This document shows, piece by piece, positions 1-12,589 of a DNA stretch of 64,000 nucleotides. Below the pieces are notes generated by a model. It made no database searches. It was not told where the DNA came from and saw only the letters and a program-made list of their open reading frames with translations. Both the position numbers and the translations under genes were made by a program. Origin of the DNA: Cryptomeria japonica (taxonomy: Eukaryota > Streptophyta > Pinopsida > Cupressales > Cupressaceae). Every line of letters begins with the position of its first letter. Position 1 is the first letter of the stretch. The DNA lies in the NCBI RefSeq assembly GCF_030272615.1, contig NC_081405.1, forward strand, positions 26,366,272-26,430,271. Reading direction: 5' to 3'.

Positions 1-3000
1 CATTTGATCATTCTTGGTTTTGCGTGTTTCCGTTTATTTAAATGGATGATGCTATCTCATGTGGGTGAATTTATTTAGTTATTATGCTTTGTGATTATTG
101 ATTTGTTTAAATTAATGATTGCTAGATTCAAATGGTTAAATGGCTCAATTTATTGTGTAAAGTTGCATAATGTGTTTTGTGGAACAAAATAAATAATTGC
201 CTAGCCATCTAAATGAAAAATGCTTATGTTGGAAGAAAGTATTTTTGTATATAGAAATTTATAAAAGCTTTCCTTTTTGCCTTTCCATTTGACTTTTGCT
301 TTTTCATTTAATTGTTGGAAAATAATTATTTTTGAAAGAGGAGTAAATCTGACTGTTTTTACTCTTTAAATATTTAAATATGATTGGTCGGAATAACTTT
401 TTAACCTAGAAACTTTAGGTTAAAAGGGAATTTTCATGCTATTCCTAAAATTCACAAGAAGAAGGAAGGGGGGAATTTTGGAGAGAAATTCTAGAAAAAT
501 TCCTGGAGGAACTGGAAACTCGACCTAGTTTGCAAGACTGGAAATTCTTCATCTCTTTGCTTGTTGTTGCTTCAAGGTTGGAGGTTCTCTTCTTGTCTTG
601 AATTTGTTATTTGAAATTTTCAGTTTGTTTTCTGTGTGTGGAAATTTGTGCAATCTTCATGTAGATGTTTGTGGAATGATTTGAATGGAAGAAATAGTGT
701 TTATTATTGTTGGTTTTGTGAAATCTATATCACATGTTTGCTTTTAGGAAGAAAATGGTTCGTTTCTCTTTCTGATGTGTGTTTGATATTGAAAATCAAT
801 TTCTTGTTTTACCTCTTCTATTTGGAAAGAATGAACTAGATTTGGCTTGTTGTGTGCTTTCTAGTTTCATGTTGCATAGATTTGGGGTTCTTGTGGAACT
901 AAATTTCATCTTTTACCTTGCTGGTAAATATCCATTTAAGAAAATTGGATTTGGCATTTTGTATGTTTGTGCCGTGAAATGTTCCGGAAAAGAATTGTTT
1001 TCTTGCTTAAACGATTGGGTGTATGGATTTTTATGCCTTGGGAGGCATGTATTTTTATTTGTTTTATTTTCCTTGCCCTCCCCTCTGCGTGGTGGGCTAG
1101 TCCCACCACGCGGGACGGTAGTCCCTACTGCTTGCATGGTAGTAGTACTACCGGTCGATAGCTACTACTATTGACGCTGCTAGTAGTCACCGCTATCAGT
1201 TGGTAGCAGTACTACTGGACGGTAGTGCTACTACTGGTCGGCAATAGTACTACCGACAGGTAGTGCTTGCTACCAGTCGACAACAATACTGGCAGCAGTA
1301 CTACTGACAGGTAATGCTTGCTACCGGTCGGCAATAGTACTACCGACAGGTAGTACCTGTGGCCCCCAACAGTGGCACTGCTGCTGGTAGGTTTAACCCT
1401 CGTGTTACCAGGTACTTTACCGGATTAAACCGGTTAATGCTTTAATGTTAATTTTTAATAAATTACATTTATTTTAGAGCGGTTTTTGATGTTAAATGAA
1501 ATATATTTTGGAATGGATTTTTGTGTTGAATAAAATAAAGGTGATTTTCATGTAATTTTTATTATGTGGTTAATAAATTTATCAATGAGAATCAAGGTAT
1601 GAATTGAGAATTCAAATTGGTTAATTTGGGTATATTATGGAAACGAATTAAAATGCTTGTTTGGAATTCGTGTATTTATTCGGTTGAATGTTTTATGTGG
1701 ATTTCATTTTTGATGGAATATTGTTTTGGAAATTGAATAATGTGATTGCTGGAAAGAGTATTTTATTTAGTTTTTCAATCAATGTTGTTGCAAGTGTAAT
1801 ATGTGTTATTTTGGTCTCTGGTTCAGTTGTCTTGTAGTGGAGTATTTAGTACCTTTGACCAAGAGATATATGTTGGCTTCATTGTCTTAACCATGTAGTG
1901 TCTTTGCCTTATGGTTAGCCAAGAGTCAGTATGTCCTTGTCTGACCACTTGTTTCTGATAGAGGTGTTATGGCTGCCTGCTTCGCCATAGGGTCCTCGTG
2001 GAGTGACCATGTATGTTTAGTGTCCTTTGAGAGAGTGGCTTTCGCTTGGGGATTGCACCCAAAGTGGTAGGCATTATGACCCAACGAAAGTCAGATAATA
2101 ACTGGTAATCTAATGAACTGATTAGGTGGGTAGTATCATAACATTAATAAAGATAATTGTACCTCATGCATAGGTGAGTGCTAGTACAGGGCTCATAATG
2201 TTGCGAGAAGGCCTGGAATAGAAAATCGACCACCTTGTCTTCTCGAAAGGTTGGTAGGGTCCGCATGAGACTTAGTTGGAATCAGAGGTTCAGGAGAGGT
2301 TATTAGGATAGTGAACCGAGACCTATGGAGGTTGTACCATGGTATCCATCTTAAGCTATGCGATGACACTCTCTCATTTGGTTCACTTGTGTGTTTGTGA
2401 TGTTGAGTCACCTGGATTTTGTGGAGTCGTATTGTCTTGTCAACCATGTCATGCTTATGCTTGTTTGAGGGTCCTCAACTATCTCCTAGCACGGTGGGGT
2501 GATTCCATTTTGGGAATTACATGGTCAGGTGGTAGTGCCACTTCCCGTCGGATGTTCGGATTTGTACCTTCATGCGAGGATTGGCTTCGCAGGTGTTCCT
2601 GTGGTTCGTGGCTCATGCTTCATCTCATGTTGGAGATTATTGTTATTTGGAGACCTATGTGGTCATTGTAATATTGATCTTATGTAACCTTGTATTTGGT
2701 TAAGATGTATCCTTAAAATGTATTTTCAGAAGCTATGTATTGGAAGAGCAATGTAACCCTATGTTGGGATGTTTTTATCAATTTCCTTTATGATGTTTGT
2801 AAATGCTTATTGAAGTGGAATTATATTGTATCCTTTCAATCTTTCAATGATGAATCTTTATTTGCTTATGGCTTCTTATGATCATTGAGTTAATGATGCT
2901 TATGTGGATTTAAGGTTTGGTGGAATTCATTCTTGAAGTTAATTTTCCGTTGGTTACCCTTAAGGAATTTATGGTGTAAGTCTTTCGCTTGTGTTATCCG

Positions 3001-3102
3001 GCATGTTGTGTAAATGCACTTATGATGTTTATACTTTAAAAAAAAAAATTGTTTCACCCTTGTTGTAGGTTTTTCCTTCGGAGTTCCTAGCGGGGCATTA
3101 CA
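1..3102 (+). mobile_element. Probable Ty3/gypsy-type LTR (distal part; start lies outside window)
   Basis: No protein-coding potential is convincing here. The segment ends at 3092-3102 with GGGGCATTACA, the usual 3' end of many plant Ty3/gypsy LTRs, whose 5' ends start with the inverse TGTAATGCCCC. That matching start is not in the window, so it would lie to the left. No primer-binding site follows 3102, so this is either a 3' LTR or a solo LTR. Long U3/R-like sequence with scattered short ORFs and the palindrome array at 1086-1390 lies inside. The assignment rests on the terminus and general composition only; an alternative is unrelated intergenic DNA that ends at an LTR fragment. Confidence 0.4.
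1086..1390. repeat. GC-rich palindrome and tandem-repeat array (GTAGTACTAC motif)
   Basis: In an AT-rich surround, this 300-bp island is dominated by ACTAC/GTAGT words that make it self-complementary. A 10-bp stem (GCGTGGTGGG pairing with CCCACCACGC) sits at about 1087-1111. Three tandem units follow at 1231-1269, 1270-1320 and 1321-1359. The outer two share a 29-bp identical stretch (1236-1264 and 1326-1354) containing the palindrome TAGTACTA. Stop-free frames across it reflect the repeat, not a gene. Confidence 0.75.
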
Positions 3103-4231
3103 TCTTCATTCTTATTCTTATCTCTACTTGAATTTTTCCTTTGAAGATACATAAATAGGATTATTCCTTCATCATTTTCATATCTCACATCTTAATGCAA
3201 CTATATCATCAATAAAATCAAAGTGTTATGTTGTTGAATCACACCCACATTCCAAATAAGTGGATTAAAACTTACTTGAGATTTGTAATAGAATTGTAAA
3301 ATAAGAATTAGATTTTATTTCATATTTATTCTTCCAAATCTTTATTGTTTCTTACTTTTCCATTTTAATGCTTACAAACCCATATTGATGAGAGGGGGTG
3401 CTTTACATTACAAATGATTTCATGCACTCAAACAAATATTAAGTAAAAGTACTAATATTAAGTAAAAGTACTAGGATAAAGAAAATCACTATATAGAACT
3501 GAGAACAATGGCCTTAATAACATTAATACAATTTGATGGGAGTGAAATGCTATGGCAAATTGCTTGTCCACCCATAATAGTGTCAATTCCTCATCCCAAT
3601 ACAAAATAATTTAAATAAAGACACATCTCTTTTGTAACCAATAAATTTTCTCATTTTCTTCTTTCCTCTCTTCATCCCAAAGAGGTGGTTGTAATAAAAA
3701 TATATAAAAAATAATTTGATCATTGATATTAATGTTGTCCAATTCATAACACACTTTATTATATAAATTTAAAAGATAAATTATTGAAATTAACCTATCC
3801 ACAATGTTGTTGGTCTCTTACAGTAAAGGAAAGACATTAAATGAAAACAAGGTTTGCACATGAGTTGGTTGAAAAGTACATTGCCAAAATAAAATACATG
3901 TTAAAAAAAGCATTGCATTTTTCAATCCACACAAGTTTTGTTTAGAATGACCTTATGAATGTATTTAACAACAATGGATATTTAATGTATTTCTTAATGC
4001 ATCAACTATAAAGTAGACACACTCTATTTCCTAATGTAATGTGTAGCATCGTTTATCTTTGCCAACCTTTAAAAGTATTGATTTCATTTTAGAAAAAAAA
4101 ATCACACTTTTAGAAACATCAACCTACACAAGTTTTGTGTAGAATAAACAAAGATATCTTTTATATGCAATAATCTTATATCTTAAATATACTAAGCATT
4201 TTGTGAATTTCCTAATGCCTCCACTACGAAC
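3103..4231. other. AT-rich intergenic DNA
   Basis: No gene, RNA or mobile-element terminus is recognisable here. A short direct repeat (AATATTAAGTAAAAGTACTA) occurs twice around 3435-3475. Near-repeated text about an 'acacaagttttgt-tagaat' word occurs at about 3930 and 4130, hinting at an old local duplication. Confidence 0.5.
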
Positions 4232-5563
4232 TGTTGGATGTATGGAGAGATTGTTTGGATAATGTGAAAATATGTGTTTGGATTGACTGAGTGATGTGTT
4301 GCATTAATGCCAACATATTCCTTTGTGTGCTCCAGTGAACTGTAGTTAGATTAAGTGAGTTGGTTTGGCCAGTATGTTGCAGATGATTTGTTGCGGATTA
4401 AAGGGTTTTGAGATAAGTATCTCTAGTTTATTCAGATATAGTTTCAGTGGTCCACATGGTGATTTGATCGAGTATTATGGTTGGTTTTTCAGTTGTTCGG
4501 TGTTGATCAATGTTCTAGATTTTTCTCAGCATTGCTTCGCATTGCAATATCTTGGTTTGTGGCTTTGGTAGAGTGTTTGGGACGTTATGGTGTGTCCTCA
4601 ATTTAGATGGTTCGTGATTTGGAGGTCTGCAAGTGAATCTTTCAGTTTGACAGTCAATTCAATTAGTGTTCTTGAAGCTCGGTACAATGGTGATGGAGAT
4701 TCTAGTGAGTGGTGTTGGTGCAATTATTTTTGTGGTAATTCATGATGCTTGTGAATGTTTTTAGGTTGTGTCTTATCCATGTTGGTGGTCTACATTAATC
4801 GTTGTGCTTGTTATTGATGATTTTCGTTGATTCGGTGGTGTTCTTCATGTTCTTGGTTGACATGATGATTGTAGCATGTTACAGATGTTCGAGCCATAAT
4901 TCTTGGAGGTGTTTCATGTTCGAGGTGTTGATTTAGGTCCATACTATGTCTTAGCCAACATTGTTTTGGTCTGCATGTAATATTGTAGCATGTATGGTTA
5001 TATCCTTGTAATTTGTGATGTGTGTTGAGTCGACCTTGAAAGATAGGTTGATTATATTTATAAATAAATGTAATACTCATGTGAGAGAGTGATCTATGTG
5101 TGTGAATAATGCTTTAATATTTCAAAAGAAGTGAAGTAATTCGAAGGAGCAAAAAATGTGTTATGTGCTTAACCGGAACTGTAACCAAGCATGAGGAGAT
5201 GTTATTCTATTAGTTCATGATCTTCCAGATGTAATCCAAATATTTTTGTAAGACAGTGAGTCTTCCTTGGGTTGTAGCCCTTTGTTGTTTGTTGTTTTTT
5301 AGCAGTGAGCTCTAGGCAGTGTGCCCGAATACATGTGCATTCCCCATTGTACTATTTCATTTACTTCTAACAGGGTATCATCATATTGTGGGTAGGTTCC
5401 CACCGTGGTTTTTCCCTTGACTGAGTTTTCCATGTCAGAATTTTTGGTGTTTTATGCTTTCACTGTTAATTATCAAATCTAAGATTGTGTTTGAATTAAG
5501 TAAAGGTTTTGAGAAAACCGATTCACCCCGCCCCCCTCTCAGTTTTATGCTTTGTTTCCAACA
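4232..5563 (+). mobile_element. Solo copia-type LTR
   Basis: The segment begins TGTTGGA and ends TCCAACA, a perfect 7-bp terminal inverted repeat in the TG...CA form of LTRs. It contains the word series that marks the other copia-type LTRs here: a 'cccaccgtggtttttccc' block near 5400 and a poly-C tract followed by CTCTCAG near 5525-5540, just before the end. The flanks CGAAC (4227-4231) and CAGAC (5564-5568) could be a diverged 5-bp target duplication (3 of 5 match). No primer-binding site or internal region follows, so it is a solo LTR. It resembles the LTRs of TE-A (27727-46766). Confidence 0.65.
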
Positions 5564-6892
5564 CAGACTAGGTTTAGTATATAATAAGATCATCATACAA
5601 ACTAACAATGTAGGTTGATTATACTTTTCAATTTGCAAACATTATATTAGATATGATTATCCCAAAGATAATAACAATCTTGGGTATGGAATTATTTTAA
5701 TAATAATTGGAGAGATCTTGGATGATATTTTAGAATCTATTTAACTTTGAATTTGGCTATCGTGTATTTCATTTTAGTTAACAATTTTCAAGTTATTTTG
5801 TTGGTTCTAATTAGTGCCACAAAAATAATTGAATCAATGTTTAGCTCTCAGGTTCACAAGTGATAAAAGTATTAAGATATGATTTACTAAATACCTAAAT
5901 GGATTTAAAAATTTATTTATACTTTTTCTTATGTCTTTTAATGAAGTGTCTTTGATAATTAAGTTTCTTAAGATATTGAGTAAATTATGTGCCGTGCATA
6001 ATTTAAACTAAGAGTTTATCTTAAAATGTGAGTTTACTTACTTCTCATTGCTTCTTGTCTTTGTTAAAATGAACACATTATCCTTAGATACCCCAAAGGA
6101 TGAAAATATTAAAATTATGACAAGTGGCACTATCTCAATATCTTAATTTCAAGAATAAAAGTGTTTAGTTTTCACCTTATTAATCTCCAAGACCTTTTGA
6201 ATTAATTATCCCTCACACTCAAGCTTATTATTTAATTGAGTATGGTTTCAATTCTTCGAGGTTTTCTAATACTTCAAAAATATTTAACCCATGTTATGTA
6301 TATAAAGTAGCCTCATTTTATCTAATCTCCAGTTACCAAGATTAGCTATATTCTAAAACAAATTAAACTTTACCTAAATTCACCTCTAAGGTTTTTATAC
6401 ACCATCATAGTTATTCAACTACTTGTATCCTTGGCGTTTATAAGAAATTAAATGCATCTTAAACTTGAGTTTACCCTAAGTTTACCTTAAGTCATTAGGT
6501 TCTTACTAGTGTAGCAATGTTATTAGCAAAGGTCTCAATCTTCCCAATGTTCTAATTAGGCAAGATGGAGCTAGGAACTTGATTCTCATGAATTTAGATT
6601 CTTGTAGAAGTTGAAGGTGAGCATGGTTTGTTCTTTTATGATTGTGTTTTTATCTTAAGTTTGGCATTCAAATATTACACTAAAGCAAATCCTTTGGTGC
6701 AATGCACTAAGAATTTGGGTCACAAAGAAGATAATTATAATTATCTTTTTTATATTTATTAAAAACTATTTTTACTAGATTCATATGGGTATAGATGTAC
6801 AAATAATGTGAAATACATAGACACAATATTTGTAAATGGAATAGGAAAACACATTGTTAAGATATCAAAGACTTGTTATGATTTAAAATATG
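5564..6892. other. AT-rich intergenic DNA
   Basis: About 1.3 kb with frequent stops in all frames and no recognisable terminus, motif or repeat family. Confidence 0.5.
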
Positions 6893-7635
6893 GAGTAGAG
6901 CTAATGTGTATTTGGATTTTAAAGGGATTAGAGTTGTTTAAAGCGTGTTATCTTTCAAAGATGCTTGACAACAAAAACAAATAAAATTAATTCCATCAAT
7001 TCAAGCAAATGTAACTTAAAATGGTCTCCAATCGGAAGTTAGAATGAAATTGATTGTCATTATCTTACAATTTGTCTTCTTGAAAGTTAGTTAATTCATA
7101 TTTTGTTGGACATCCATGACATTCATGTAACTATTGAAGGAGTATAGTTAATGTGTATTCGAATTTTAAAGGGAGTAGAGTTGTTGATAACTTGTTTATC
7201 TTTCAAACATGTTTCCTAGGAAAACAAAGAAAAATTATTTCATCATTTCAAGTACAAGTGACTTATAGTTATCCTTGATGAGAAGTTAAAAATGAAGTTG
7301 ATTGTCGTTATCTTATGTTTTTCCTCTTCAAGGCTAGTTAGTTCATATTTTGTTGGACATCCATAACATTCATGTAACTATTGGAGGAGTATAGTCAACA
7401 TGTATTTGAAATCTAAAGGGAGTAGAGTTGTTGAAAGCTTATGTATCTTTTGAAAATGCTTCATAATGAAAACAAAGAAAATTAATTATGTTGATTCAAG
7501 CATAGGTGACTTAACATGATCCTTGAAGAGGAGTTAAAATGAATTTTATTGTCATTATTTCATGATTTGTCCTCTTGAAGGCTAGTTGGTTCATATTTTG
7601 TTGGATATCCATGACATTCATGCGACTATCAAAAA
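6893..7635. repeat. Three tandem copies of a 247-bp unit
   Basis: Units begin at 6893, 7140 and 7387 (GAGTAGAG or GAGTATAG followed by a shared 'tgtatttg...ttaaaggga' stretch), giving exactly 247 bp twice. Each carries the same order of words, ending in TTGTTGGA-ATCCATGACATTCATG. The copies look about 80-85% identical. No open frame persists, so it is non-coding. The size is in the range of plant satellites, but only three copies are present. Confidence 0.8.
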
Positions 7636-8500
7636 AAATGTATAGAAACAATTATTTCATTTTTGAAAAATGAGAGACTTAAAGAATTATTTGTCTTATA
7701 TGTATTTCAAGGCAAACTTCATACACCCTTAGGCCTAATATATAATAATCTTAGAGATTATTTGTCTAATATGTATTTCAAGGAAAACTTTATATATCAT
7801 TAGGTCTAACAAATTTTATTTAATTTTTTTATAATAAATATTTGTGTCCATTGTAATGGTAAATTCTTGTTTGATCACAACAAAAGAGATAACAAAGTTT
7901 CCATGTTTTGCTTAAACTTATGGGGACTTTTTTCATGGACAAATGTTTGTCTTTAAAAGTAAACAAAGCTAGCTCTTATCAAGCTTTGTGTTTGTTTTAA
8001 ATGATGAAAATCTCTTATTGAAAGGTGAATATAGGATTTGAGATGCCATCTATTGTGATTAAATAAAAAGAATCCTATTCATATTTTTTTTCTAGAAATG
8101 TATTAGGAAACACCAATAGAAAACCATCAAAGATGAGTTAGAGTAACAATGGTCGAAGAATAAGCTCATTTGTAACCACCGCTTCTCTCCTCTACAACTA
8201 CAAGCATAGAAGCATGAATATAGAAGTGCATCTCTTAAAACCCTATACAAATTCCTATGGTTATTATATTCCTAAAACAAACAAAAATGTAGAGTATAGA
8301 GGAACGAAAAAGATATTTGAAACATTATAAATGGGAAGAATGAAGAAATATACGCAGAGTAGAGAGGTGAACAAAAAAGATATTTGGAGAACAATAAATA
8401 CAGAGTGAAGAAATGCATAGAAAAGTATTGTGCGTAGTTTCTAGTATCAATTGTGTAAGTTTATTTCTTTGATATTTCAAATCAAATTCCATGATCCACG
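7636..8500. other. AT-rich intergenic DNA
   Basis: No gene seen. A duplicated word series ('ttagagattatttgtctaatatgtatttcaagg') recurs at about 7680 and 7750, again suggesting local duplication. Confidence 0.45.
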
Positions 8501-9268
8501 ATGCACTATGGAAGTCACATGTCTACAATATAGAAAAAGTATGGAAATCATGTGTCTACAATAGTAGTGAAACCTATTAAAAGCTAGAAGAAAAACACAA
8601 CCGCTCATTTAAAATGAGCTCCACTTTCCTATGTAATTTGTAATGACAAGCATCTAGGAGAGAGGGCCCTATAGTGGAGCACTCTAACTTCACACCTTCC
8701 AACAACTTACGTGGATATTTCAAATCACTCTCAATTTCGTATAGCAGTTTACTTGTCAAGTCCCTACTTTAAAAAATTGGTTTAGAGTCCACTTGCTCAA
8801 ATATGATGCCACATCAACATGCTTTTTTGTTGAGGTGTCCCAAATGGCCCCCAAAAAATCAAAACCAATATTTTCAGTAAGTCATGCTTATTGGTGTGTT
8901 GATGTGGCATCACATAATTAGTTGATTTTTTAGATTTAAGGAAACCTTTTTGGTGATGAGAATTGACATGATACTTTTAATGCTCCACTAAAGAGCTCAT
9001 TTTGCCCAACTACTATCCCCACTATTGGACCCTCCTCCACTATGGGGCCCTATCCCCTAACAAGTGGAAATCATATGTCTACAATTTAAAAAAGTATTGA
9101 AACCTATTAAAAATTAAAGAAAAACATGAAACCCTCTTATAAACTAAATTGTATTTACTCTCCAATTAACTTTTAATGACAAGAATCTAACACGTGGAAA
9201 TCACATATCTACAATCAAGCATCTACAAGTGAACATTTTTTGAAAGTTGAATCCTATATATATATACA

Positions 9269-9389
9269 TCACTTCTTAGGTACTCTTCATACAAAATGCT
9301 TCTTCCAATACATATAAAGTATTGTCATGTTATGATGGAGTGGTATGTATTGGAAGAAGCATTTTGTATGAAGAGTACCTAAGAAGTGA
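9269..9389. repeat. Perfect 45-bp inverted repeat with a 31-bp loop
   Basis: The left arm 9269-9313 and right arm 9345-9389 are exact reverse complements; each contains the word GAAGAAGCATTTTGTATGAA or its complement. The loop is 9314-9344. A transcript from either strand would fold into a long perfect hairpin. Parts of the right arm plus loop reappear as direct copies at about 10430-10475 and 10880-11000, so the hairpin arose by inverted duplication of a locally repeated segment. Confidence 0.9.
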
Positions 9390-9431
9390 CTTAAAGAAAG
9401 AGCCATGCCTGTTGGAACCATGGTCTTATGT

Positions 9432-9540
<109 letters not shown>

Positions 9541-10500
9541 CCCTCCAAATATGATGCCACATCAATATGCTTTATTGTTGAGGTGTCCAAAATGGTCCCC
9601 AAAGGGCTCATTTTGTCCAACCACTATCCCCACTATTGGACCCACTTCACTATGGGGTCCTCTCCCCTAACAAGTAGAAATCATATGTCTACAATATAAA
9701 AAATATGGAAACCTATTAAAAATTGAAGAAAAACACAAACCTCTTATAAAATGAATTGTTGTCACTCTCTTGTTAACTTGTAATGACAAGCATCTAAGAT
9801 GTGGAAATAATATGTCTACAATATAGAAAAGTATTGAAACCTATTAAAAATTGAAGAAAAACACAAACCCTCCCCTAACAAGTGGAAACCATATGTCTAT
9901 AATATAAAAAAATATGGAAACCTACTAAAATTGAAGAAAAACATAAAACCTCTTATAAAATGAGTTTTATTTTTAATCTCATATTCGCTTGTAATGACAA
10001 GCATCTAACAAAGTGAAAATTATGTGTGTAATATAGAGTAAAACCTATTAAAAATTGAAGAAAATCACATAACCCTCTTATAAAATGAGCTTTGTTTATT
10101 CTCCTATGTAACTTGCGATGACAAGCATCTAACAAGTAGAAATCATGTCTACAATATAGAAAAGTATTGAAACCTATTAAAAATTGAAGAAAAACACAAA
10201 ATCTCTTAAAAAATAAGTTCTATTTACTCTCTTATTAACTTGTAATGGCAAGCATCTAACAAGTGGACTTTTCGTTTCATTGAAAAAAAATACAAAATAT
10301 CTCTCTGAATTAAATAAAATATATTAAAAAAACAACTTCACATGTGATTGTCTGCTAGAAAAACAAAAGAACAACAACCCATACATCAAAAAAGCAATAT
10401 CATGTTGTGATAAAAGTATATTTTCATGTTATGATGGGATGGTATGTATTGGAGGAATCATTTTGTATGAAGGGTAAGCATATTTCCATGTTATGATGGG

Positions 10501-10855
10501 AAAGAAAAAGAAAGAAAGATTCTTTTATGGCCCACGATACTATGCGGTCTATTTATGGGTCTACAAATGACTTATAGTAACATGAGACTACACCATACTC
10601 CTTGCAGGAGACACCTATTACTACCTCGTACTTCTTCTGGGAGGCACCTAGATGTGGGGTCTACAAATGGCTTATAATAATATGAGAGTACCTCGTACTC
10701 CTTACGAGAGGCGCCTCTTACTATCTCGTACTCCTTGCAGGGGGCACCTAACTATGCTACAAATGAAGCATACATACCTTACCCCCCTATGGGATTTGAA
10801 TTTGTGACCTCTCTTTCAAAAGCACAAGTTCACCACTAGGCCAACTTAGACCATA
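10501..10855 (-). mobile_element. tRNA-derived SINE-like element
   Basis: Read on the minus strand, 10833-10843 gives TGGCCTAGTGG, a good pol III box A, and 10791-10803 gives AATTCAAATCCC, a diverged box B, at tRNA-like spacing. A body of about 270 bp follows, ending in a pyrimidine tail (10501-10520 reads as AAAGAAAAAGAAAGAAAGAT on the plus strand). A tRNA-like head, unrelated body and simple 3' tail are typical of plant SINEs. The head does not fold as an intact tRNA, so this is not a tRNA gene. Body words recur at 11226-11379. Confidence 0.5.
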
Positions 10856-11225
10856 CAAGTTCTCCACCACTAGAAATGATATGTATTGGAGGAAGCATTA
10901 AAATAGTATACTTTCATGTTATTATGGGATGATATGAATTGGAGGAAGTATTATAAAAGTATATTTTGATGGAATGGTATGTATTGGAGGAAGCATTTTG
11001 TAACAGTGACCCAAAGAAAGAATCACACCAGTTCAAACCATGGGCTTATTTTTTAAGTCAAGAGAGAGATTAATTGGTCATGCAATACTCCTTTCATATG
11101 GAGAACTGCATATGGATATTGGGTATCAATCATTTTGTGGCACCAGATTCCAGTTTGGATAAGAGAATACGGTTTTTCGTAGAAATCTTGACCTCCAAGA
11201 CTCACTCTACTGTTGGGCGAACGGT

Positions 11226-11379
11226 TTGTAGTCGAATGGTATATATGAGACTACCAATAACTTCTAACAATATGAGACTACTCTGTACTTCTCACAAGAG
11301 ACTTGTAGTCGAATGGTATATATGAGACTACCAATAACTTCTAACAATATGAGACTACTCTGTACTTCTCACAAGAGAC
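11226..11379. repeat. 77-bp tandem duplication
   Basis: 11226-11302 and 11303-11379 are near-identical copies (TTGTAGTCGAATGGTATATA and onward). The unit shares the words 'atgagactac' and 'tctgtacttctcacaagaga' with the SINE body at 10555-10745, so it is probably a SINE-body fragment that duplicated. Confidence 0.85.
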
Positions 11380-11639
11380 ACGTAACATACATATCATGCA
11401 AACGAGATAAACCAATGGGTCCCACCAAATATGTCCGTCCCACATTGAGAATCTTGATGAACGGACAAATCTGAACGACTATCTTTCCCACGAACGTCTG
11501 CCTCCTCTTCATTTGCTCCTCTATCATCTCGTACTAGTCCCACTCAATTTTATTCTTCATTTGTACACATCATCTCCAAAGTATTCTTTCCTGCAACTTT
11601 CTTTCATTATTATTATTTAGTTTTTTATTATTTTTTAAA

Positions 11640-12589
11640 ATACTATTACAGTAGGCCCGGCGCAAGTGTAGTTAATAACTAATGTTAAAATCGACCAACG
11701 ATGTTAAAATTTGTGGAGGGAAATTTGGGTGCAGTTATTATTATTTAGGGGGGACAGACGATTCTGTGGGATTTGTGGCCGCTGTCACCCGCCTTTCATC
11801 CCCGATTCTGTATGTTTTTCAAAATTTGGATTTTTTTCCAGCTTGTCTGCGTTAGATCTTAAATGTGTATCTGTGCTGTTTTTATTTTGTTTCGATCGAT
11901 TTTTTTACGGCTGTGTAGTAATGAGGGTTTTGTTTCTGAAGAATTTATGAGTTTTTTTCTTAAATTTGTCTGATTAATTTATTTTTAAAAGTCTGGGGTT
12001 TGAAAATGGCGATTTTCTGGTATTTAATTTAATGCAGAAAACAATGGCTGGCTGGCTGGCTGGCTGGCTTGTTCTCACATGCTATAAGGGGTTGTGTACA
12101 GGTGGTTTTGAACGTGTTTACATGTTTTACTTTACAGCACGGAAAGGCATATAAAGTTTTACCGCGTTAGCCAAGGTTCGATTCCACGCGGCGGCGCGGG
12201 AAAGAGTTGCTTTGACACATTTTCAGGTAAGTCATCTCCGTAGGATTCGAAACTGGGCCCTCGCTCTGATTAAGTCGGTGCATCTATTTATACGTCAATA
12301 ACTGGATGGCTACTTATCTGTGATAACTGATATGTAGTTATCTGGAAAAGGTTACAGTAAATTTGAAAAGTGAATGGTAGAAGTTTCCACAGTGTGCGAA
12401 GAACCGCGTTAAAAATCTAGGTGAGTTCTATTTTTGTATTATATCCAACAAAATCAAATTGTTACAGTTCGTAGTTAGCGCAAGAATACATTATGTGTGA
12501 AGAGCCATAGAATATTTGCTTTTGCTGAAGTCTGTTTGCTTTTGTTGGATACAGAAGCTCTGTTTCTTCTTCTTCTTTTCTCGTTTGCA
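11640..12589 (+). promoter_or_regulatory. Upstream region and 5'UTR of the SUVH gene, with a probable 5'UTR intron
   Basis: This block is richer in GC and CpG than its surroundings (for example around 11765-11800 and 12175-12205), as expected of a promoter and leader. A (GGCT)n tract lies at 12045-12069. A consensus donor, CAG|GTAAGT, is at 12224-12232. Good acceptors lie at 12467 (TTACAG) and 12554 (TTGGATACAG after a pyrimidine-rich run). An intron of 12227 to 12467 or 12554 would place the leader just before the ATG at 12590. Arabidopsis SUVH genes often have intron-free coding regions, so a leader intron is plausible. No clear TATA box was identified. Confidence 0.5.

Noticed and set aside
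779-1174. ORFs running into the palindrome array at the left end
   Set aside because: Openness comes from the repetitive GTAGTA sequence and T-rich DNA; no protein feature is visible.
10789-10855. tRNA gene
   Set aside because: Boxes A and B are recognisable, but box B is mutated, no acceptor or anticodon stem closes, and a SINE-like body and tail follow.
11711-11950. 79-codon ORF upstream of the SUVH gene
   Set aside because: Low-complexity Phe/Leu-rich translation of a T-rich leader or promoter region, no ATG context or motif; more likely untranslated.
12497-12589. 31-residue N-terminal extension of the SUVH ORF
   Set aside because: It begins at GTG and overlaps the probable 5'UTR intron acceptor region; the ATG at 12590 starts the normal protein.
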